A stretch of 64,000 nucleotides of DNA from Neoarius graeffei (lineage: Eukaryota; Chordata; Actinopteri; Siluriformes; Ariidae), in contig NC_083577.1 in NCBI RefSeq assembly GCF_027579695.1, positions 54,371,283 to 54,435,282 on the forward strand, written 5' to 3'. Positions 47,501 through 59,500 of the stretch are shown here, one piece after another (positions within the stretch are counted from its first letter, which is position 1; each line of letters begins with the position of its first letter). Below the pieces are notes generated by a model. That model did no database searches, was not told the origin of the DNA, and was given only the letters and a program-made list of their open reading frames with translations. The translations under genes and the position numbers were made by a program.

Positions 47501-50500
47501 TAACTTGCGCGGCAAAATTACACAAAGCAACAAAGGCTGCCAATGCCAGCAAAGGAAAAATGGCTGACCTGCTTTTGAGTCTTTTTGACCAATCAGAACG
47601 CTGGATCAGCCAAGCTCTCGCAATGTCTCGTGAGACTGTGGCGAGACGATCTCAAATCAAAGACGGCTCCGATTTCAAGTTTCAGCGCGGCATTTCATGT
47701 CTTTTCCAGTGCTAAATTTTCGTCTTTGTGGTAGGATTTACGCATCTTCAGTCACAAAATAAGCATATACTTGATGTAAATTTATATTGGTACAGTACCG
47801 GTACTTCATGATCCGGTATTTTGGACCTGTACCGAATCGATTTTCACGGTACAGTACCGGTACACAGTACTGGTACGCAGCCCTATTCGGGCCTTTCAGC
47901 CAGCAGGGGATAAAAAGTGCTACGAACCTTTTTATCAGATATGTAAAGGACACAGTCAAAAATTACAGTGATAGTTCATAATAGGTGATAAGAAGAACTT
48001 TGAAAATAATAAATATAGCTTGCAAATCAAATGAGAAATGGAGAACTAAGATTTAAAACATACAGAGATATCCATCCATCCGTTATCTGTAGCCGCTTAT
48101 CCGTGCAGGGTCATGGGCAAGCTGGAGCCTATCCCAGCTGACTATGGGCAAGAGGCGGGGTACACCCTGGACAAGTCGCCAGATCATCGCAGGGCCGATA
48201 CATAGAGACAAACAACCATTCACACTCTCATTCACACCAACGGTCAATTTAGAGCCACCAATTAGCCTAACCTGCATGTCTTTGCAGGGCTCGAAATTCA
48301 TATATTTTTTCACCAGCCAGCCGGACTAGTTCCCTTCCAAAGTAACTCGCCAAACAGAAAATCAACTCGCCAAAATTTGTTCATGTATGAATTTTACTTC
48401 TGTCAAAAATAACACAAAACAGAGTAGTTACCATTGTTCATGACTAATGTGCATTTATTTCAAGACCCGAGTATTTTGATACTGTTTTTTTTGCACACTT
48501 TACAAATTGGCATTTGCTGTTCCACGTCCTCCTCGCAATATCCAAAAAAAAAAAAATACCAGATGACTGACCCCTTACTAGTTCTTTTAGGAACCAATTC
48601 GTTCGCTTCCATTTTTAATTTGTCGCTGAAATTGCCAGAGCTTACACGGTAGCCTATGCAGCACCAGCGATTGCACGAACTAAGCGCTGGAAACAGTGTT
48701 GCCAGATACTGCTGACGTTTTCCAGCCCAAAATATGTTCAAAACCCACCAAAATGCACTTAAAACCACCCAAAATGTAAAATGTACTTGATGCCTATCTT
48801 GTAAAGTAAAAATATGCAGCTAAAGACCAGGATACTATTTGTAAATCGAACAACAATGCAAACAACTTCTAAATGGCAACATGAGCCCGTCAGTGCTGGA
48901 GGTGAAGAATCTGGTGTCTGGTGCTCGGCTCCGTGTGGCTCAATCAGATTATAACTCTGCAATCATCTGCTGTGTTCTGAATCCTACATGAACCAGTAGG
49001 TGACGCACACGCAGAATATTATGTAGGCTATGTTAGGCTACGATGCATATCTAACATCTGCATTGCTGAGGTTATTTATTTTTTATTTGTCTTTTATTTA
49101 TTTATCTTTTTGTTTATCCTGTTTGTTTTATTAATTTTATAGGCCTAGTTATTCTGCTTAATTTATTTTTGTCTACATCCATGTATTTTCTTCATCTGTT
49201 GTCCTGATTTTTGTGGATTTGTTAGATTGTACCCGTTTTATATACTTCAATTTAAAAAAAAAAAGTTAGGCTACGATGCATGGCTGAATGTAACATGAGA
49301 AGAGAAAATGGAGAATGGATTGCATCATTCTTATTTACTAGTTTATGAGTTCAGTTTCTGCACTACATTATACACATTCATATTAGTCTTACAGTTACAC
49401 ATTAGTGCTGCATCAAAGTCCTTCGAAGGCTATACAAGTGTATCTGGCTGCATTCTCACACAGAACGTTGGTGCAAAATATTTATAAACATCTGATAAAA
49501 TCCCGCCGAACTGACGTCAAACCCGCCCGATTTTTGTCAACCAGCCCAAGCCATTTTTTTGCCCGCAAAGTAGAATTCAAAACCGCCCAATCTGGCAACA
49601 CTGGCTGTAAACCGAAACTAGGAAATCTTCCCGCAAGTTCCTTTCAGCACCGAGATGTCGCCCGGGATGGGTTGGCGAGTGCGTGACGTTATTGTTTTTG
49701 GGGTTTTTTTACCCTTAGGCAGCCTCTCAAACCACCGAAAAAGGTTTTAAACAAACGCAACAAACACAAAACAAACGCAAGTCGGCAGATGACCATAAAA
49801 TACTCGATAGTTACGATATAATAATTATATGTATCTCACACAGAATTTTCGGAGATATATCGAGTATATTCGTGTTACGGGGTTGTTGGTTTGTTTGGTT
49901 TTTTTTCCCCCTTTTAGTCTGCGTGCCTGTAGGTGGAGTTTGGGCATGGCTGACAGGTGGACTGCATTTGCGGGGATTGGTCGTTTGGTATAAATACCGC
50001 CCCTCATCCAAGATGGCGGTCTATCTCTCTCTCACCTGGACTTCCCAGGGGCAGACGTGCTAGCACACTCGCGCCGCATGTTTTTCTTTAGTATTATTCA
50101 TATAGTTGAATTTGTTAGTGTTTCTTTTCGTTTTGTTATCTCGTCAAACCTGTTGTCCCTGGTGACTAATTTCTGCACGTTACTAGTGTCAGCTAGTAAG
50201 TGTAGGTAAGGAACAAAGCGGAAGACTCACATTTTGATTTGCGTCACTGCGCCTGTGCAGTGGGAGCACGGGAGCAAGGGCAGTGTAAACATCTAGCAAG
50301 TCAGTTGTAGGTTTTCTTTGATCTTTTTCCTATTTTTCTATCCTTAGTCACCTGGGTTTGTTTTAGGGGTTTTTTGTGCTTGATGTTCTGCTTCTAAACA
50401 TCTTGAGTAAATGAGAAAGCTTTTTCCCCTACAACAGTGTTTGACTCTTTTGTTATGATGTCCTAGATTTATTTGTGTTAAGGTTGGACATTGTAACAAT

Positions 50501-53500
50501 TCGATATATCGCACAGCCCTAGTCCGAATCTTCGCTTCATATACATTTTTTATTTTCAACTAGCCAGCCGGGCTGGCTAGTGACAGGAATTACCCGCCAA
50601 ATGACAAATTAAGTCGCCTCGGGCGACCGGACCACCGCGAATTTCGAGCCCTGTCTTTGGACTGTGGGGGAAACCGGAGCACCCAGAGGAAACTGGAGGA
50701 AATAAAGGCCCCCGCCGGCCACTGGGCTCGAACGCAGAACCTTCTTGCTGTGAGGTGACAGTGCTAACCACTACACCACCGTGCCACCCATACAGAGATA
50801 GGAGTTTAAAAACATTTGCTTACCAATTCCATACAGCATTGGCTGAAACATGCCCGAGTGCAAGTCAACAAATATGTGAAGACACTCGGATCGTCCACAC
50901 GGCTCCAGAATAGGAATGACGAGAGTAGGAAGAGCGGTCTCTATAAATGCTGCAGTGAAAACACGCACACACAGGTTACACATTCATACATTGCTGTAAA
51001 TTTATTGAACACACTAATGGTGATGATACACGGGGCAACTTTTTGGGCAATGTTGCTGAGCAATGTTGCTGGGCAATTGCGTTTTGACTCTTTTCTATTG
51101 AGATTGGGCAACATTGTTTCTTTCTGAATGGTTTTGATAATCTCTGGCAACTTTTTGAGATAAGCCAATCAGAACGCGAGTATCGAGTCATGTGACCTCC
51201 GGTGAGGTTCGGATCAGAAATTTCAAACAAATATGGCGGCCGCTCAGTGTCAGTGGAGTGAAGAGATGGAGAGACTCCTCATCTGTTTTTACGCCGGTAA
51301 GTTGTTATTTTAATATTCTATATGGAGGAATTTACCTCACCAAAGCTCTAAAAAACAACAGACAGCTTGATTAAATGGTCACAGCAAAAATTAAGACATC
51401 GATTTTTTTAGCTAACTGTAAACTGCCGTTGCTAACTGTTGTTGCCCATTGTTAGTTGCCCTGAAAAGTTGCCCTGTGTCTCACCTAGTTGCCCGTTGCC
51501 AGCAACACTGCTCGGCAACATTGCCCAAAAAGTTGCCCCGTGTATCATCACCTTTAGTAAGATGTTTCCAGAGAAAGAAAAAAGTACAGACTCTTACAAT
51601 TGTCACTGGGATTGCTGCTCTTCAGTATGGCTTTGAGTTCCTGCAGCTTCTGATGGGAGCGGGCATGAACACTGTCAATCAAAAGCTTTTCCACTGAGAG
51701 GTGCTCAATCTGAAGGAAAGAAAGAAAAAAAAAAAAGACCAATAATTGACCAAAATGGAAAGGTATTACAGGCTACTGGTGCACTTCACAATCTGGAACA
51801 CACGCACACACACTTAAGAGAATTAAATCCAGACAACCCCCACACCTTCATGGCTCTTTCCATTAGTTTGGAATTACAGGCTGGCAGTGGAGGCTCATGG
51901 GAAATCTGCAATGGCTTCGATCCATCTGTTTCGTCGATCTTGATGCTGACTTTGTGCACTGATGCTGTACCCGTTTTGCGACCCAGCACCTGTTGGCTGG
52001 AAGAACAGAGCATGATGAGCCACTGTTACAGATCAGTGAACCTTCAGAACTGATTGAGTGAGACTTCTTACTTCCAGACAGCCAGGGTGAGGCACTTGGC
52101 AGGAAGGTAGCGCTCGACCTGCACTAAATCTCCCCAGCGCTCTCTGATCAGCATCAGAGTCTGAGAGTGCAGCACCTCCAGCTGAAGGGAAAGGCAAAAT
52201 GAATCTGATGGCCCCAGTCAAGGACTGAACAATGACTGCCATGGGTGAATAATACGGCGGAAAATTGAACACGTAAATCTAATGCTTCGAATAACGACTG
52301 TGCGACGTGGCTTCCCTGCAACACAGCTTGAAACTAGATTACCCACAAAGGATTTTCTAGAAGATTCACATTAACAAAAACAAGTTTCAGAGATTGACGT
52401 TAGCTCTGAAAACCATCACTAAACATCTGCACAGCTGCAGTAAGTCAAAAGGGCACGGAGAAAAAGCAGCCAGCAAACGTGCGTCCTGGAATGCAGTTAA
52501 TGCCTGCGCTTTGTGCGTAGCTACAGATTATCAATATAAAGCCTTTCACAGTAACTTCAGCCTCACCTGGCTTTGTGCCCATGATGAGAATGTGTTTGTG
52601 CAGTATCAGTGATTAGACTACACACTTTCACATGTATTTCTAGATTTCAAATTGGGAATGTAATAAATAACACCCAAGGAGGCCTGCTGTTATAGACAAA
52701 TTAATAACAGTGATTATATTGTGATAATAATAAAGCTGATCGTTTTCATACATTTTCCAGCACATCCCAAAGCGTTTTATTCCCTTGATTTATACCACAG
52801 CAATTTGCCAATGATGGCAGTTTTTAAGAGATTTAAGAGACTGGGTGCTTAAGCTAATGTACAAGTGAGACACCAAAAAGAAAAAGATGCTGAAAGGATA
52901 CGGAGGCAGTTGTACATGTCCTGGAGCGGCTTTTCATCTGCGCATAGGCGTGACTGTACCAGTTCGTGGATGAAATTCACCTGCATGCTGTGCACCAGAG
53001 CCCGACCATCTGAGATAAAGATGGGATACTTTAGTAATAGCAGCTCGAGAACACAGAAGAGCTCTATCTTCTATAGAAATGTGTATATACACACACCGCC
53101 TGTCTCCTTGTCCTCAACCAGGATCTCCAGTTTCAGCAACCTCCACGGAATCTCTGGGTCATCCCCCATCACCGTTAACGTGGCTTCAAACTCCCCCTCC
53201 ACCCGGAACTTCACCCGGCCGTTAGCTTATTACAGACAGCAGCAAACAAGAGCACAAGGTCTTTGAAGATTTTACATCATGAGACATTTTTTTTTCAATA
53301 ATTTAATAGAAGAGCCGACGTTGACGTAAAGGATGTGTGATGCTGGGTACTTACCCACAGTCAGGTTGGCCAGCTGAGGGGGCAAGTCAGTGGTGACGAG
53401 CCGATGGCGCAGGATTTGGTTCAGTTGATTCAGTGTCGACTGCTTCTCTGCTTTGGTGATAGGGTCTGGAGGGATTATTTTGTCCTGAAATGCACACAAT

Positions 53501-56500
53501 TTCAAACATCTCAATCATACTTGACAATAAAAACACATACAGTGGGGCAAAAAAGTATTTAGTCAGCCACCAGTTGTGCAAGTTCTCCCACTTAAAAAGA
53601 TGAGAGAGGCCTGTAATTTTCATCATAGGTACACTTCAACTATGAGAGACAAAATGAGAAAAAAAAATCCAGAAAATCACATTGTCTGATTTTTAAAGAA
53701 TTTATTTGCAAATTATGGTGGAAAATAAGTATTTGGTCAATAACAAAAGTTCATCTCAATACTTTGTTATATACCCTTTGTTGGCAATGACAGAGGTCAA
53801 ATGTTTTCTGTAAGTCTTCACAAGGTTTTCACACACTGTTGCTGGTATTTTGGCCCATTCCTCCATGCAGATCTCCTCTAGAGCAGTGATGTTTTGGGGC
53901 TGTCGCTGGGCAACACAGACTTTCAACTCCCTCCAAAGATTTTCTATGGGGTTGAGATCTGGAGACTGGCTAGGTCACTCCAGGACCTTGAAATGCTTCT
54001 TACGAAGCCACGCCTTCGTTGCCCGGGCGGTGTGTTTGGGATCACTGTCATGCTGAAAGACCCAGCCATGTTTCATCTTCAATGCCCTTGCTGATGGAAG
54101 GAGGTTTTCACTCAAAATCTCACGATACATGGCCCCATTCATTCTTTCCTTTACACGGATCAGCCATCCTGGTCCCTTTGCAGAAAAACAGCCCTAAAGC
54201 ATAATGTTTCCACCCCCATGCTTCACAGTAGGTATGGTGTTCTTTGGATGCAACTCAGCATTCTTTCTCCTCCAAACACGACAAGTTGAGTTTTTACCAA
54301 AAAGTTCTATTTTGGTTTCATCTGACCATATGACATTCTCCCAATCCTCTTCTGGATCATCCAAATGCTCTCTAGCAAACTTCAGACGGGCCTGGACATG
54401 TACTGGCTTAAGCAGGGGGACACGTCTGGCACTGCAGAATTTGAGTCCCTGGCGGCGTAGTGTGTTACTGATGGTAGCCTTTGTTACTTTGGTCCCAGCT
54501 CTCTGCAGGTCATTCACTAGGTCCCCCCGTGTGGTTCTGGGGTTTTTGCTCACCGTTCTTGTGATCATTTTGACCCCACGGGGTGAGATCTTGCGTGGAG
54601 CCCCAGATCGAGGGAGATTATCAGTGGTCTTGTATGTCTTCCATTTTCTAATAATTGCTCCCACAGTTGATTTCTTCACACCAAGCTGCTTACCTATTGC
54701 AGATTCAGTCTTCCCAGCCTGGTGCAGGTCTACAATTTTGTTTCTGGTGTCCTTTGACAGCTCTTTGGTCTTGGCCATAGTGGAGTTTGGAGTGTGACTG
54801 TTTGAGGTTGTGGACAGGTGTCTTTTATACTGATAATGAGTTCAAACAGGTGCCATTAATACAGGTAACGAGTGGAGGACAGAGGAGCCTCTTAAAGAAG
54901 AAGTTACAGGTCTGTGAGAGCCAGAAATCTTGCTTGTTTGTAGGTGACCAAATACTTATTTTACCGAGGAATTTACCGATTAATTCATTAAAAATCCTAC
55001 AATGTGATTTCCTGGATTCTTTCCCCCCATTCTGTCTCTCATAGTTGAAGTGTACCTATGATGAAAATTACAGGCCTCTCTCATCTTTTTAAGTGGGAGA
55101 ACTTGCACAATTGGTGGCTGACTAAATACTTTTTTGCCCCACTGTACCTAACAGCAAGTACCACGACATGTAAACTACAACAATAAATCATCTTTCTTGC
55201 AAGCAGCATAGCACTGAAGCTTTCTTTAAATTTAAAAAAAATAAAAAATAAAAAAAACCAGACTGTCGATCTGATCTGTGGTTGAACACTTACTCGGATG
55301 CACGTGGGAAGACGTGGGTATGACCCCGTAGTCAGAACATCTATGGCAAAAGGAATAGCAAAGCTGGGCAGGCGGGCATGTACCAAGGCATCCCGCGCTA
55401 ACGAGGCCAGTCTGTCCGCTGTGTCAACAAACAGGAAAGCTTGCTGGTCCAAAAATGCAGAGATCATCTGTAAACAGAAAGATCAGTGAGGATTCAAATC
55501 TGCAAGGCCCAAGTCTCTCGGCAGTAGAGGGTCAGAAATAATTTTGCAGCAGAAATGCTGAGGGTTAATAAGGAGTGCTATTGCACAAGCTATTAAAAGT
55601 TCCAGTATACTTAAATACTCTTAACTTTCAAGCCTTTATTTACAAACATTATGCTGACTGTGTTTTCCTTGATATGAGAAACTGTAAGTGTAGATCTGAT
55701 TCTAACAGAAAATTATAAGTGGGAAGATTTTCACTGCACAGAGTCCAGGGCAATAAACAAAATACCAATCATAAAGGTGAAGGACTTTCGTCAGTAATGC
55801 ACATAAACTATGCTCTTAAAAGCAATCAGCACACTGAAAGAGAGAAAAAAAAAAAGATAACTAACCCGTCTGTAGGATCATTTTCGTATCATGCGTCGTG
55901 ATACCATTCTTACCATCACTAACAGTGTGAAAACTACTAGTACTGTCAGGATAATACCATAAAGTCTTCACCTACTAAACTGTCAGTCCACATGTTCTGG
56001 ATGTCTGACTTGTATTACTTTAGTAACACTAACTGGCTAGAAACTATTTCTTGTGAAGACAGACGGGAAATGGATTGTCTGAAACACGTACCGCACACCT
56101 TTCCACTTTCCCAGCATTACTGGCCCACTTTACAAGCGCAAGGAGCCGTACAAAGAGCTGCCGCGTCCGGCTTGCAAAATGGACAATTTCAATTTTCCTG
56201 AACAAAAGGAGACATGGAAGACATCAACATAACTAGGATGAAATATACTTAATCATTTGCTTGACGGGTTTAAAGCACAATAAAAACAACAAATCTGTGT
56301 TACAAGAACGCATGGCCATGATTGCAAAAAAAAAAAAAACGTTACTTTATTTTTCTTTTCAACTGCAATGACTCACCTTTCCATGTCAGTTTTACGTGGG
56401 AGTCTGGAAAAAGAAACAAATAAATAATGAAGACTTTCAAATGCATGACACAAATAAATCATAGATCAGACATCTAAATCCATATCCTTCATCAAAAAAT

Positions 56501-59500
56501 TCCTGTCCAAGGATAGCTCACGTGACATAAAATAGTCCCACCATAGCCCTGCCATGGGTATTCTGTTATAGTGTGGAACCCATACAATATGAATCCGATC
56601 TGTATTATTAATCTGATTTTTTTTTTATTCTATTTCTTTTATACCTTATTTTGTTTTATATTTTTCTTTGTGGGGCGGCACGGTGGTGTAGTGGTTAGCG
56701 CTGTTGCCTCACAGCAAGAAGGTCCAGGTTCGAGCCCCGTGGCCGGCGAGGGCCTTTCTGTGTGGAGTTTGCATGTTCTCCCCGTGTCCGCGTGGGTTTC
56801 CTCCGGTTTCCCCCACAGTCCAAAGACATGCAGGTTAGGTTAACTGGTGACTCTAAATTGACCGTAGGTGTGAATGGTTGTCTGTGTCTATGTGTCAGCC
56901 CTGTGATGACCTGGCGACTTGTCCAGGGTGTACCCCGCCTTTCGCCCGTAGTCAGCTGGGATAGGCTCCAGCTTGCCTGCGACCCTGTAGAACAGGATAA
57001 AGCGGCGAGAGATAATGAGATGAGATTTTTCTTTGTCATTATAGTCACCGTCTCCCTTGTTGTATCATAGCTGTTACCATGCGTATTGAAAAACAGCAGT
57101 TATGATGAATACGATTCTGTATATGAGTGATTCCATGCTTATGGGTACTGAAATGGGGACATGAACTTATTCACCTAAAACCATTTCTTTTTTTACCATC
57201 AGGTCACAAAACATGTAATCTTTAATGAATGATATGTTAAAAGATAACTTTAATTTTCTGAGATGTAATAAAAACATATTTATATGCCAAAGTCAAGCCT
57301 ATGAGTTCCAAAATGATGTCTGTTACATTACTTCTGTTACGATTGTCCATCTCGCGTCTGTTACAAATTAATTACAATCTAGCTATATACCATGTTAATC
57401 TTATTGAAAGAATGTGTATGTTTATTCTACTACACAGGTTTATTAATTATATTTGCTAAAACATCACCTTCCTATGTTTCAAAAAGTAATTCTACACTGT
57501 TAAAATTGAGAATATATATGTCCACAACACTTGTTACGTTCTAACTTTGGCATATAAATATGTTTTTATTACATCTCAGAAAATTAAAGTTATCTTTTAA
57601 CATATCATTCATTAAAGATTACATGTTTTGTGACCTGATGGTAAAAAAAAAGAAATGGTTTTAGGTGAATTTTTAAAAATAAGTTCATGTCCCCATTTCA
57701 GTACCCATAAGCGTGGAATCACTCATATATGATTTTGAATGAAACTCATTCTCATTATCTGTAGCCGCTTTATCCTGTTCTACAGGGTCGCAGGCAAGCT
57801 GGAGCCTATCCCAGCTGACTACGGGCGAAAGGCGGGGTACACCCTGGACAAGTCGCCAGGTCATCACAGGGCTGACACATAGACACAGACAACCATTCAC
57901 ACTCACACCTACGGTCAATTAATGCCGCTTTTCCACTACAAACGCGGCTGAGTCGGGCTGAGCCGTGCCGTGCTGAGTCGGGCTGAGCGGGGCTGTTGGA
58001 GTTGCATTTCGACTACAACCGCGCTGAACCGTGCTGGCTGGAAGTGGGTGGACACATTGGGTGGAGTTAGCGAAAGTGGGTGGACGTCACATGATGTCGT
58101 TAAGCAGCGCAAACAGTGACATCAGTGAGCTTTTAAGCGGTAGTCTCACGACCCGAATAGTAAACAATAAACATGGAGGACATGGAGTCGTTAGTGTTGC
58201 TGGTCTTGGTGCTGTGGCTTGTTGTCACCGACAACACGGACAGATACTGGCAAGAGCGTATAGATGAGGCGAGGCGCATAAGGCTTCAGAAATTCTCGTA
58301 ATTCGTAATTATTCTTCTTCTGGGTTTGCGGTGTTTACAGATCCCAGCGTGCTCGCGGGGCGTGTGTGGGCATGTGAGGACACTCCTCCTCACCAATCAG
58401 TGCACAGGGGAGTGTCTGCTCACGCCCCCAGCCTCACTCGGCACGGTTTGGCTCGCTTCAGCCCTACTCCAAAACGGTGCGAGTTTTAGGGGCTAAGCAG
58501 GGCTGAAGCGAGCTGAGTCGTGCTGGTTTTTGGTAGTCGAAACGCGAGCCGTGTCGGGCTGAAGTGAGCTGAAGCAAGCTGAAAAAGGGTAGTGGAAAAG
58601 GGCCATTAGAGTCACCAGTTAACCTAACCTGCATGTCTTTGGACTGTGGGGGAAACCGGAGCACCCGGAGGAAACCCACGCGGACACGGGGAGAACATGC
58701 AAACTCCGCACAGAAAGGCCCTCGCCGGCCACGGGGCTCGAACCCAGGACCTTCTTGCTGTGAGGCGACAGCGCTAACCACTACACCACCATGCCACCCT
58801 TTGAATGAAACTGAAATAAAAAAATAGTTCCACCATTGATTATGTCTTGCGACATCAAAAATAAAAAAAAGTGCATGAGTCAGTCAGTTATAGTATATCC
58901 TAGATTTGTACTCACAAAATAGTGTTATGCCAGTCACCTCAGAGAATCCACGTGTGTGTGTGTGTGTGTGTGTGTGTATACACTGTATCTGTATGAATTT
59001 AGGGAGGGATTATGAGCAGTTTTTTTTTTTTATTCCAATCAGCAAAGTTATAAGTTGTACAATGATAAAAATGCCAACCAGGCATCAGTGCTGTTTGGCG
59101 TTAATGTGACATTATGACTGTGTCAGTCTCTGCTGACGTCACTGATGCAGCTAAGCTAACAGCTCCTATGAAGCTAAATAATTCACTGGAAATTAGGTAA
59201 CTTTTAGCTCAATATAGCAACCGTGTATAGATTTTATTGTTATTCAGATTACATAACAGGTTTAATTTGCTTAGTAAACGGTCAATGTGGAGAGTTTAAT
59301 TGTTAGTGTTCAAGCTCCCAGGCTCGGTAGCTAAGCTAAGCTAAGCTAAGCTAACGGAAGCTAGCCCAGTGTCTCTAGACCGGAGGAAGTCCAACACATT
59401 GTAGCTCTTCAGCCGCTAAAATGATGGCAGACTCACAGTTCAGCCAGCAGCGTTATTTCGTGGTATGTCCGCTGAAGCAGGAACTCGATGAGGACGCTGA

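Larger units (their letters stand above)
48071..50788 (-). mobile_element. DANA/HE1-type SINE, copy 10, split by a 2.4-kb transposon
   Basis: The tail part is at 48071-48284 and the head at 50654-50788. The SINE duplication CATACAGAGATA is perfect at 48059-48070 and 50789-50800, so the two halves are one insertion. It stands next to med14 exon 11. Confidence 0.95.

Noticed and set aside
52182..52189. CCCTTCAG as the acceptor of MED14 exon 8
   Set aside because: Using it loses the conserved HSFCLSLQ residues and breaks the phase from exon 7; the acceptor at 52205-52207 fits both.
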